NCBI GenBank assembly: GCA_022572825.1
Contig: JACZVE010000100.1
Coordinates: 1-8,927 of the forward strand
Direction: 5' to 3'
DNA: 8,927 bases
Source of the DNA: SAR324 cluster bacterium
Lineage (GTDB): Bacteria; SAR324; JACQKK01
Shown one piece after another: positions 1 through 6,879 of this stretch (position 1 is the first letter of the stretch; each line of letters opens with the position of its first letter). Under the pieces are notes generated by a model. That model saw only the letters and a program-made list of their open reading frames with translations. It did not search any database and was not told the DNA's origin. A program made the position numbers and the translations under genes.

Positions 1-66
1 GCCATGGGAGGCGTAGTAGTAGGGTCTATTTCATCTGCCGCAAGGCAATCAGCGCGAGAGGGCATC

Positions 67-948
67 ATGGAAATCAGCGCCATTTGCGGTGTCGGCACCG
101 CCATGATCACACCGTTCAAGCCGGACGGGTCCGTGGACTTCGAGGCTTTGGAACGGTTCATCGAATTTCAGCTCGAGGGGGGCGTGAACTTTCTCGTGCC
201 GCTGGCCACCACCAGCGAGACCCCGACGCTGACCGACGAGGAACAGGAGCGAATCATCAAGCTGGCGCTGGGTATGGCCGAAGGCAAGGTGCCGGTCGTG
301 CCGGGCTGCACCAGCAACAATACCGCCGAGGTGGTCGAGCGTGGCAAGCGCTTCGTTGGCTATGGCGTCACGCACGTGCTGTCCGCCTGCCCCTATTACA
401 ACAAGCCCACGCAGGAGGGAATTTATCAGCATTTCAAGGCGCTGCGCGACGGCACCGGCCTGGAGATCATGCTGTACAACGTGCCGGGCCGTACGAGCAG
501 CAACGCCTCGCCGGATACCATTGCCAGGCTGGGTGCCGACGGCGCCATCTTCGCCGTCAAGGAGGCTTCCGGCAGCATCATCCAGATCCAGTCGCTGTGC
601 CAGAAGGCCGATCGTGAGCTGCAGGTGTTCTCCGGGGACGACGCCATGACCCTGCCCTTGATGGCCGTGGGCGGCGTGGGCGTGGTGTCGGTGGCTTCCA
701 ACATCGTGCCCAAGGCCATGCGCGAATGGACGGACACGATGACCGAGCGCAACTACGTCAAGGCACGGGAGCAGCTCAAGCCGCTGCTGCCCCTGTTCGA
801 GGCGTGCTTCGTGGAGTCCAATCCAATCCCGGTCAAGGCCGGCGCGCAGGTGCTGGGGTTGATGGACGCGCGCTATCGCTTGCCCCTGGTGCCGCCCCAG
901 CCCAAAACGATGGCGCTGATGGAAGAAGTGCTGGCGCCTTTCAACTGA
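67..948 (+). CDS. dapA: Dihydrodipicolinate synthase (DapA) family aldolase
   Basis: A 294-residue (beta/alpha)8-barrel class I aldolase, close to the 292 residues of E. coli DapA. DapA condenses pyruvate with aspartate semialdehyde in the lysine/diaminopimelate pathway in the cytosol. Visible residues align with E. coli at an offset of +4: Thr48-Thr49 in the substrate loop, Tyr111 in PYYNKPTQEG, Tyr137 in LYNVPGRT, Arg142 for the carboxylate, and Schiff-base Lys165 in AVKEAS. The C-terminal NPIPVK block is also present. The start at 67 is chosen because a GAGAGG ribosome site lies at 56-61 and homology begins at once; the ATG at 4 only adds an unrelated 21-residue tail. Oddity: the usual GTTGE loop reads ATTSE. 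No dap, bamC or other lysine gene is adjacent in this window. Related pyruvate aldolases (N-acetylneuraminate lyase, KDG aldolase) share the fold, so the substrate is inferred; the family is certain. Confidence 0.9.
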   Translation: MEISAICGVGTAMITPFKPDGSVDFEALERFIEFQLEGGVNFLVPLATTSETPTLTDEEQERIIKLALGMAEGKVPVVPGCTSNNTAEVVERGKRFVGYGVTHVLSACPYYNKPTQEGIYQHFKALRDGTGLEIMLYNVPGRTSSNASPDTIARLGADGAIFAVKEASGSIIQIQSLCQKADRELQVFSGDDAMTLPLMAVGGVGVVSVASNIVPKAMREWTDTMTERNYVKAREQLKPLLPLFEACFVESNPIPVKAGAQVLGLMDARYRLPLVPPQPKTMALMEEVLAPFN

Positions 949-1156
949 GGCGCACGCTCCCGCGAACCCGAGCAAGCTGTAATGCGGCGCCGCAAGACGC
1001 GCGCCGTAAAACAACACGTCCGTCAACACGCCAGGCAACACCGTAAGGCAATCTTAGGACGTCTCACGCCGCGGCCGGGCCTCGCGGTTGAACCTCACCG
1101 CCGATCGGGCGCCGCGCCGTGACCGGGGTTCCGCCGGAGGGGCGCTCTCCTGCTTC

Positions 1157-2452
1157 ATGACCATCCGCCACACAGACCGCCTGCCCAACGGGTTCACCAC
1201 GGTCGTTATCGACATGCCCCACGCGCACCAGGTGCTCGTCACGCTGATGATTCGCGTGGGTTCGCGCGATGAGTCGCCGCGTGAAAGCGGCATCTCTCAT
1301 TTTCTCGAGCATCTGCTGTTTCGAGGCAACGCGGACTTTCCCGACGGGGAGGCGCTCAACCGGGCCTTCGAGAGCGTGGGTGGCATGCTCAATGGCCACA
1401 CGGGCGTGGAGGCCACCGACTACGAGTTTGTCGCCCATCCCGACCATCTTGGCGAAGGCTTGCAATACCTGGCCAGCTTTGTCCGGACACCCACCTTCGC
1501 GGAGCTGGAAAAAGAGCGGCAGATCCTGCTGCACGAGTTGCTCTACGATTACAATCAGCGCGGACATCTGATTAATCTGGCCGCCCTGGCTTCCCAAGTG
1601 CTTTGGCCGGAACATCCGCTCGGGCAATCCGTCGGCGGCGTTCCCACCACGGTCTCGGCCATCAGCGAGGCGCAGGTGCGTGCCCATCATCGGCGCCATT
1701 ACCACTCGGCCAACGCGGTGCTGGCCCTGGTGGGCAAGGTCGGCGTGAGCGAAGGCGTCGCGCTGGCAGGGGAGCATTTCGGGGATTGGCCGCCGCGCGG
1801 CGCTTGCGATCCGGTGACCCTGTCCGCGCCGCCCGCGCCGCCTTCGCGGGCCTCCGGGCCACACCTTAAGTTGGTACCCGACGCGGACAACCAGTTCCAT
1901 CTGCAGCTCAGCTTCCCGGCACCCGGTTACAACGACGCGGAAGAGCTGGCAACCACGTTGCTGTCCCGCACCTTGGACGACGGACCCACCAGCAGGCTGC
2001 AGCGCGTGCTGCGGGAGGAGCTGGCCCTGGTGTATGACATCGCGGCGGGCTACACGCCCTACCGGGACGCCGGCGCGTTGGAGATCGCCACTTCGGTCAA
2101 GATTGACCGCCTCGCCGAATTGCTGCGCATTTTGCTGGAGGAGCTGTCCGCCTTTCGCCTGCGGGGCCCCAGTGAGGACGAGGTGGCGCGCGCGCGCCTG
2201 CGCCACCTGTTCGATCTGGAATTCGAAGGGGATTCACTGGAAGCACAGGTGGAGCGCTACAGCTGGCCACTGCTGTACGCCACGGTGCGCGATGAGGCAG
2301 AAGAGCGGATGCGCGTGCGCACCATTACCCGGCACGAGCTGCACGAGCTGGCGCGCCGGCTGTTCGTACGGGAGAATCTGTACCTGGTGCTGGTGGGTCC
2401 GCTGGATGGGACCGTGGAGAGGATGGTGAGGGACGCGGTGGCCCGTTTTTAG
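1157..2452 (+). CDS. M16B family zinc metallopeptidase (insulinase-like)
   Basis: A 431-residue two-domain M16 peptidase of the size usual for single-module bacterial M16B enzymes. The inverted zinc motif HFLEH is at residues 48-52, and the third zinc ligand Glu127 (in EKERQILLHEL) lies 74 residues further on, as the HxxEH-X74-E rule requires. Glu51 would be the catalytic base. The C-terminal domain keeps the conserved Arg-Tyr pair (Arg286 and Tyr293, seven apart) that helps bind substrate. The catalytic set is therefore complete, unlike the inactive partner subunit of two-subunit M16B pairs. No signal peptide is visible, so a cytosolic location is likely. The ATG at 1157 fits where homology starts; GGAGGGG at 1136-1142 is a rather distant ribosome site. 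A TTG at 1088 would add 23 low-complexity residues with no ribosome site. There is no second M16 gene alongside. The substrate is unknown. Confidence 0.9.
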   Translation: MTIRHTDRLPNGFTTVVIDMPHAHQVLVTLMIRVGSRDESPRESGISHFLEHLLFRGNADFPDGEALNRAFESVGGMLNGHTGVEATDYEFVAHPDHLGEGLQYLASFVRTPTFAELEKERQILLHELLYDYNQRGHLINLAALASQVLWPEHPLGQSVGGVPTTVSAISEAQVRAHHRRHYHSANAVLALVGKVGVSEGVALAGEHFGDWPPRGACDPVTLSAPPAPPSRASGPHLKLVPDADNQFHLQLSFPAPGYNDAEELATTLLSRTLDDGPTSRLQRVLREELALVYDIAAGYTPYRDAGALEIATSVKIDRLAELLRILLEELSAFRLRGPSEDEVARARLRHLFDLEFEGDSLEAQVERYSWPLLYATVRDEAEERMRVRTITRHELHELARRLFVRENLYLVLVGPLDGTVERMVRDAVARF

Positions 2453-2519
2453 GGAGCCGATTATCCCAGCAGCGCTGTCGCGCGGGGTGCCGACAAGCTG
2501 GCGAAGGTGCATTTGGGCG

Positions 2520-2594
2520 AAAAAAAAGGTGTGCCGCCCGCGTGGTACTGGAATGGGTTAGGGGGGACGCTTACCACACGAACGACACACCTTT
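2520..2594 (-). terminator. Long stem-loop plus U-run, terminator-like, leftward transcript
   Basis: Read leftward, the arms 2594-2572 and 2547-2525 pair over 23 bp around a 24-nt loop. The outer 9 bp (AAAGGTGTG with CACACCTTT) and inner 6 bp (GTGGTA with TACCAC) are perfect. The 8 bp between (TCGTTCGT with GCGGGCGG) pair as C-G plus four G-U wobbles. The 3' arm runs into eight U (T8 opposite A2520-2527). In the rightward transcript the four wobbles become A-C mismatches and there is no 3' U-run, so the structure is meant for the minus strand. It starts 27 nt after the stop of the small leftward gene at 2622. The stem and loop are both longer than in a usual intrinsic terminator, so a structured small RNA or a mobile-element hairpin remains possible. 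Confidence 0.6.
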
Positions 2595-2621
2595 AGGGGA
2601 CACCGTAAACCGTGTGCGTAT

Positions 2622-2894
2622 TTAAGATACGGAACCCGATTCAGCTATCGTATCCGCCTCCTTACGATGCAGGGCACAGCGGTTGAAGTCATCCAAATAA
2701 GGGAAATAAGGGTCTACCTCAATCGCCACCTCTTTGCAACCGGTACGGGTACAAGTGGGTATCTCGCTGAAATAGTGAGCCCAGAAGCTGCTCAAGTGCA
2801 ATTGTGCTTGTACCGGAGCCTTAATGGTGACGGACATGGGCCTTCGGCCCTCTCTCCTGGGTTTGTCTCGGAAAGCGTTCGTTCTGTCACGCAT
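2622..2894 (-). CDS. Small hypothetical protein with Cys/His motif
   Basis: I do not recognise this protein. The frame encodes 90 residues from the ATG at 2894, which has AGGG about 4 nt upstream, or 71 residues from the ATG at 2837. The first 19 residues of the longer form are very basic and unlike the rest. The remainder reads like a folded protein, with a CTRTGC pair of cysteines and a later CALH, giving C-x4-C-x(about 22)-C-x2-H, which could be a zinc-binding knuckle. Codon use is sensible but lower in GC than the neighbours. Support for a real gene: a perfect TATAAT on this strand at 2922-2917, and the strand-biased hairpin and U-run just after the stop. It is divergent from the rlmM-like gene. 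A frame on the other strand (2667-3029) covers the same bases but has no such signals. It could still be a chance frame over a small RNA. Confidence 0.45.
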   Translation of the reverse strand: MRDRTNAFRDKPRREGRRPMSVTIKAPVQAQLHLSSFWAHYFSEIPTCTRTGCKEVAIEVDPYFPYLDDFNRCALHRKEADTIAESGSVS

Positions 2895-2916
2895 TTAACC
2901 CTGCAAACCTGCAGGA

Positions 2917-2922
2917 ATTATA
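2917..2922 (-). promoter_or_regulatory. Candidate -10 element for the small leftward gene
   Basis: The minus strand reads TATAAT here, a perfect -10 hexamer in an AT-rich patch, which would start RNA near 2910, about 16 nt before the ATG at 2894. No good -35 is present at 16-18 nt (the 17-nt position reads CCATAA). The same patch carries GGAATT twice (2914-2919 and 2925-2930), 11 bp or one helical turn apart, and lies between two divergent genes, so an activator or shared control site is conceivable. Confidence 0.3.
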
Positions 2923-2941
2923 TAGGAATTGTGGAAATTTT

Positions 2942-4171
2942 ATGGAGAGCGCCGGGCCTCCGCACCCATGCTTGGAAGAAAAAACGCCGCACATCTCACT
3001 TTGCCGCCCGGGATTTGAGGCGCCCCTGAGGGAGGAGCTGCTGTCGAGAGCGCCGCCCGCGGTACTATTTCCCAGCCCCCAGGGCGGCAGGCCCATGCAG
3101 GGCGAGGGCTGGGTGGCCTGGGAGGAGGCGGCGGATGACGCTACCGAAGCGGGCGGGGATCGTCCCCTCGTCTTCGAGCGTCAGCGGCTGCCGGCCGCGA
3201 CTTTCTGGGAAGAGCGGGACTGCGCGGCGCTGGCGGAGCGGATAACGCGGCGCGTGCTGCCGCAACTGGCCGTCAGGCCTCCGCCCTACGCCCTGCACGT
3301 GTTCACCCCCGATCCCACCGGCGGAAAGCCGCAGGGTACGCGCGCCGCGCGCCTGGAAGCCGAAGTCCGCGGGCGGTGGGCGCAGGCGCAGCCGGCATCC
3401 CACGCCGCCCTGCTGCCCGCGGAGCGGTTCCGCGGCGAGGGCGGCCGCGGCTCGGTGTGGCAACTTTGCCTGCTCGCCGAAGGCGTCTGGAGCGCCCTTT
3501 CGCCTGCCGAGTTGTTGCCGGAGCTTTACCCGGGCGGCGTGCACCGCATGCGCATGGATCACCGGGCGCCCTCGCGCGCGTACCTGAAGATCGAGGAGGC
3601 GCTGGAAGTGCTGGGCCGACAACCCCGGCCGCGGGAACGCGCGATCGACCTGGGTGCGGCGCCGGGCGGCTGGAGCTACGCCTTTCTCAAGCGCGGCTGC
3701 CGCGTGCTGGCGGTGGACCGCGGCCCGCTCAAGCTGACGGGCCCGGACGCGCTGGCCGGAACGCTGACGCACCTGCGTGAGGACGGCCTGCGCTTTCGCC
3801 CACCGCCTGGATGGCTGCCGGTGGATTGGCTGCTCAGCGACATGCTCATCCCGCCCGGTGTCTGCCTGGGGCTGCTGCGCAAATGGCTGTCCGGCCGCTG
3901 GGCCCGCCGCTTCATCGTCAACATCAAGCTTCCCCAACGGGAACCCCTGGTGGCCCTGCGGCCGGTGCAGGCGCTTTTCGAAGGCGTGCCCGGGCTTCAC
4001 TGGCGCATTCGGCAGCTCTACCACGACAGGCGCGAGGTGACGGCCATGGGCGAGCTGCCCGCCGAGGCGCTCCGGCCCACGAAGCGCGGCCCGGTCGCGC
4101 GGCCGAGGCCCGCCGAACGCAAAAGGAAAAAGCAGGGCCTGGCAGCGGCGCGCGCACGCGGGAGATCGTAG
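2942..4171 (+). CDS. rlmM: RlmM-type 23S rRNA (cytidine-2'-O)-methyltransferase
   Basis: A 409-residue SAM-dependent 2'-O-methyltransferase matching E. coli RlmM (366 residues), which methylates C2498 of 23S rRNA. The N-terminus carries the family block LCRPGFE (residues 20-26) and leads through a divergent RNA-binding region. The catalytic domain begins at HRMRMDHRAPSRAYLKIEEA. SAM motif I is DLGAAPGGW (236-244). The catalytic K-D-K-E tetrad is intact: Lys216, Asp300, Lys329 and Glu365 (in the RQLYHDRREVT block shared with RlmM). Oddity: residues after about 375 form an extra basic tail rich in Lys, Arg and Pro that E. coli RlmM lacks. The ATG at 2942 has only a weak GGAAA ribosome site, and it places 20 residues before the CRPGFE block against about 8 in E. 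coli; a TTG at 2972 is an alternative. The next gene follows after 3 nt. Confidence 0.87.
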   Translation: MESAGPPHPCLEEKTPHISLCRPGFEAPLREELLSRAPPAVLFPSPQGGRPMQGEGWVAWEEAADDATEAGGDRPLVFERQRLPAATFWEERDCAALAERITRRVLPQLAVRPPPYALHVFTPDPTGGKPQGTRAARLEAEVRGRWAQAQPASHAALLPAERFRGEGGRGSVWQLCLLAEGVWSALSPAELLPELYPGGVHRMRMDHRAPSRAYLKIEEALEVLGRQPRPRERAIDLGAAPGGWSYAFLKRGCRVLAVDRGPLKLTGPDALAGTLTHLREDGLRFRPPPGWLPVDWLLSDMLIPPGVCLGLLRKWLSGRWARRFIVNIKLPQREPLVALRPVQALFEGVPGLHWRIRQLYHDRREVTAMGELPAEALRPTKRGPVARPRPAERKRKKQGLAAARARGRS

Positions 4172-4174
4172 CCG

Positions 4175-4951
4175 ATGGAGACGAGCGCTCGTCGCCCGCC
4201 CGGGGGCGAAGAGCAGACCGTCTACGGCGTGAAGGCGTCCCTGGCGTTGCTGGAGCACCGGCCGGCCGATCTGCTGCGGCTCTATCACGCGCCGGCGCTG
4301 CGGGGGCAGTTGGGCGCCATCCTTTCCTGGGCGGCCGCCCGGCGCATTCCGTACCGGGAACTGGACGCCGAAAGCCTGCGCAAGACGGCCGGCAGCCCGC
4401 ACCACGAGGGCCTGGTGGTGGTGTCGCGCCCGTTGCGATACCGGCCCTGCCCGAGAACCCTCGCGGCCAGGGCGGCCGAGGCGGGACACCTGTGGCTGGC
4501 GCTGGATGGCGTGGCCAATCCCCACAACCTGGGCGCGATCGTGCGCAGTTGCGCATTTTTCGGCGTGACGGGTCTGCTGGTGGGAGGCGCGGCAGCAGGC
4601 GACAAGGTCAATGGCGCCGTGTTGCGGGTGGCCGAGGGCGGCGCGGAGCACGTGACGCTGTATGGGGCGCCGACGCTGAGCGGGGCGCTGCGGCAGTTGC
4701 GCCGGACGGGCTTCCGCGTGCTGGGGCTGGAATCGGACGCAGCCTTGGCATTGCCGGCGGCGCTGCGCGAGCGCGGGGTGGCCGGACCCCTGGTGTTGGT
4801 GCTGGGCCAGGAGCGCGAAGGCCTTGCGGCGGCCACCCGCACAGCCTGCGACGCCCTCTGCGCGATCCACGCCCACGGCGCCATGGCCTCGCTGAACGTC
4901 TCGGTGGCCGCGGGTGTGGCGCTGGCCGAGGCGATGCGGTGTCGTGCCTGA
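4175..4951 (+). CDS. SpoU/TrmH (SPOUT) family RNA 2'-O-methyltransferase, YfiF-like
   Basis: A 258-residue RNA ribose methyltransferase with an N-terminal substrate-binding domain (about 15-85, VYGVKASLALLE at its start) and a C-terminal trefoil-knot SPOUT domain. All three family motifs are present: motif 1 DGVANPHNLGAIVRS (111-125, with Asn118 and catalytic Arg124), motif 2 LGQEREGL (210-217), and motif 3 SLNVSVAAG (239-247). The wording NPHNLGAIVRSCAFFGV and AEGGAEHV is closer to what I recall of E. coli YfiF than to RlmB, although YfiF has a longer N-terminus. RlmB makes Gm2251 in 23S rRNA; the target of YfiF-like proteins is less clear, so no symbol is given. The gene starts 3 nt after the RlmM-type gene, with GGGAG about 10 nt before the ATG, so the two are co-transcribed and both act on RNA in the cytosol. 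It converges with the MFS gene, with only 10 nt between stops. Confidence 0.88.
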   Translation: METSARRPPGGEEQTVYGVKASLALLEHRPADLLRLYHAPALRGQLGAILSWAAARRIPYRELDAESLRKTAGSPHHEGLVVVSRPLRYRPCPRTLAARAAEAGHLWLALDGVANPHNLGAIVRSCAFFGVTGLLVGGAAAGDKVNGAVLRVAEGGAEHVTLYGAPTLSGALRQLRRTGFRVLGLESDAALALPAALRERGVAGPLVLVLGQEREGLAAATRTACDALCAIHAHGAMASLNVSVAAGVALAEAMRCRA

Positions 4952-4961
4952 ATCCACCGCT

Positions 4962-6518
4962 TCACGCGACGGTAACCTGCCCTTCGCTGGCCCGCGCGCG
5001 CGCAGGCATCTTGAAGACGGTCAGCAGATAGGCCGGGAGGAGCGAGGAGAGCATGCCGATACCGCACAGCAGGTACATGTGCTGGTAGGCCAGCGTGGTC
5101 GCGGCTTTTCCGAGCTCGCCCACCAGGATCGCCTGGGACGCCGCCTTGGCCGCATAGGGGGAAAATCCGGAATGCATCGCCCGCTGCGCCAGGGCCAGGG
5201 AAGGGAACCTGTTGGTCGACGCGCTTCCCCCGACAAGCTCCTGCTCGATCATCTTCTGGCGGTGCAGCAGCGAGCTGATGACGGTGACGGCCACGGCACC
5301 TCCCACGCGCTGGCTGAGATTGAGCATCCAGGAGGCATTGCCCGTATCCTCCCGGAATACTGAATTCACACCGGCGGTCATGACGGGTGTATCGATGAGG
5401 GAGATGCCCACGCCGCGGAATATCTGCGGATACAGGATAAACGCCACATCCGAGAGGCCGTCTATGGAGCTATAGTCGAACAGATAATAAATAAGGCAGA
5501 GGGTCCCCAACACCGTGAGCCACCTGCTCCCGATGCGATCGGTCAGATAGCCCACTACCGGGTTGAGCACGGTATTGATCACCGGGCCCAGTGTGAGCAG
5601 CAATCCGATTTGCATGCTTCCCCGGCCCTGCACCCGTTGCAGGAATATCGGCAACAGAAATCCCGCCCCCACCCGGGCAAGGGATTTGTAAAGGGTGAGC
5701 AGCATGGCCAGGGAGAAATCCGGGATGCGAAAGAGGCGCAAGGGTACAATGGGGTCCTCCGCACCCCACTCCGCCAGCAAGAACAACACAAATGACACCA
5801 GGGCGATGGCGGCGCCAAGCTGAACGGTTTGCGAGCTCCACTGCTCCTGCTGTCCCACGGACAGCGTCACCAGCCCGGACATGAGAAAGGTGCTCAAGGT
5901 CAGATAACCCTTCCAATCGAAGGGAGACGGCCGGTCGCCGCGCGCAACCCTGAGCACGGCGACGGAGACTATCACGGCGGCGCCGCTGACCAGCAGGCTC
6001 ATGCTGAAAATGGCGCGCCAGCTGAATTCTTCGATGAGCACGCCAGCGGTGACGGGCGCCAGGATGGGGGCGAGCATCACGCCCGCGGACCACACCCCGA
6101 AGGCCCGCCCTCTCATGCCCGGCGGAAAGGTGCGCGTGAGAATGGCGATACTGGCCGGTTGCACGACGCCGGCGCCCACCCCCTGCACGATCCGCCCGAA
6201 GATGAGGGCATCGAGGGACCAGGAGGCCGCGCTGAAGGCTGCCCCCGCAGCGAACACCAGCAGGGCCGAAACGTACAGGGTGCTGTATCCCAGGCGCTGT
6301 CCCAGCCAGTGGGTGAGCGGCATGGAAACCGCCGCCGCGATCATGAATCCGATGGTGGTCCACTTGACCTGCTCGATATCGGCCCCGAAGGCGCCCATGA
6401 CATACGGCAGCGCCACGTGAAAGGCGATGGTGTCCAGCACGGCCATGAACGTGCCCAGCATCACGACCGTCAGCAAAATCCAACGGTTGACGTCGTGATG
6501 AACTTCGGCCTCTGCCAT
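4962..6518 (-). CDS. DHA2-family MFS multidrug efflux permease (EmrB/QacA type)
   Basis: A 518-residue inner-membrane drug/proton antiporter with about 14 predicted helices, typical for DHA2. Helix 1 ends in the family motif LDTIAFHVALPYV (28-40; motif D1 is usually LDxTIVNVALP), Asp29 being in the membrane. GQRLGYSTLY (73-82) is the motif A loop. GRIVQGVGAG (108-117, Arg109) is motif B in helix 4, and the antiporter motif C region is LAPILAPVTAGVLIEEFSWRAIF (149-171). A long loop at about 420-465 precedes the last helix, as in EmrB. The ATG at 6518 is preferred because the hydrophobic start follows soon after; GGGGAGG sits only 1 nt before it, which is unusually close. A TTG at 6605 would add 29 unrelated residues. 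No EmrA-like fusion protein, outer-membrane channel or regulator gene lies beside it, so the substrate is unknown. The upstream gap has repeats that may bind a regulator. Confidence 0.92.
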   Translation of the reverse strand: MAEAEVHHDVNRWILLTVVMLGTFMAVLDTIAFHVALPYVMGAFGADIEQVKWTTIGFMIAAAVSMPLTHWLGQRLGYSTLYVSALLVFAAGAAFSAASWSLDALIFGRIVQGVGAGVVQPASIAILTRTFPPGMRGRAFGVWSAGVMLAPILAPVTAGVLIEEFSWRAIFSMSLLVSGAAVIVSVAVLRVARGDRPSPFDWKGYLTLSTFLMSGLVTLSVGQQEQWSSQTVQLGAAIALVSFVLFLLAEWGAEDPIVPLRLFRIPDFSLAMLLTLYKSLARVGAGFLLPIFLQRVQGRGSMQIGLLLTLGPVINTVLNPVVGYLTDRIGSRWLTVLGTLCLIYYLFDYSSIDGLSDVAFILYPQIFRGVGISLIDTPVMTAGVNSVFREDTGNASWMLNLSQRVGGAVAVTVISSLLHRQKMIEQELVGGSASTNRFPSLALAQRAMHSGFSPYAAKAASQAILVGELGKAATTLAYQHMYLLCGIGMLSSLLPAYLLTVFKMPARARASEGQVTVA

Positions 6519-6608
6519 GCCTCCCCATTCGCCTGGATCGATCGGCCGACACAGGAATCCTGCAGCGCAACGCGGCCCGCATGGGACCGACCGATTGCCG
6601 CGCAAGCG

Positions 6609-6667
6609 GGATCAACCCGCCCTGACCCGCATCCGGTGCGATCAACCGTAACATGGGATGAACCCGC
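6609..6667. repeat. Three 12-bp direct repeats in the MFS/TPR divergent gap
   Basis: The divergent gap 6519-6879 carries GGATCAACCCGC at 6609-6620, CGATCAACCGTA at 6639-6650 and GGATGAACCCGC at 6656-6667. The first and third differ at one base; the second shares GATCAACC. They lie 91-149 nt upstream of the MFS start and could be binding sites for a regulator. Nearby are a 7-bp inverted repeat TCACCGG/CCGGTGA (6706-6712 and 6732-6738) and a small CACTG/CAGTG hairpin (6740-6754). No gene is seen in the gap. Confidence 0.4.
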
Positions 6668-6773
6668 AGGACTAGCTTACGGGGGAGTAGAACCTTCCTT
6701 GCGGTTCACCGGAGTGACGCGGCATCGGTGGCCGGTGAGCACTGGGAAACAGTGTGATGCTGCTTCCCGGCTA

Positions 6774-6802
6774 TTCAATATCTATTTGAGTTTGCGTAGA
6801 AT
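6774..6802 (+). promoter_or_regulatory. Candidate sigma-70 promoter for the TPR gene
   Basis: TAGAAT at 6797-6802 matches the -10 consensus at five of six positions. TTCAAT at 6774-6779, exactly 17 nt upstream, matches the -35 consensus at only three. The pair lies in the most AT-rich part of the gap and would give a leader of about 70 nt before the ATG at 6880. It is the best candidate in the gap but weak by itself. Confidence 0.3.
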
Positions 6803-6879
6803 AAAGACGAGCGTGGGGATCGGGCTTGGCGGCCCACACGGAGTGGCAACCCTGTCAAACAATCCCCGGGGGTGTGACT

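Noticed and set aside
983..994. TGCGGCGCCGCA 12-bp palindrome after the DapA-family gene
   Set aside because: Perfect, but such GC palindromes are common at this composition and no U-run follows, so it is not called a terminator.
49..1041. 330-residue open frame on the minus strand
   Set aside because: Antisense shadow of the DapA-family gene with His/Gln-rich low-complexity sequence.
1064..2206. 380-residue open frame on the minus strand
   Set aside because: Antisense shadow of the M16 peptidase, which has complete catalytic motifs.
2667..3029. 120-residue frame on the plus strand over the small leftward gene
   Set aside because: It runs out of frame into the rlmM-like gene and has no ribosome site, while the promoter-like and terminator-like signals favour the other strand.
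3065..4957. 630-residue open frame on the minus strand
   Set aside because: It lies antisense to two strongly supported methyltransferase genes, is low-complexity Arg/Gln/His/Ala sequence, and is open only because of high GC.
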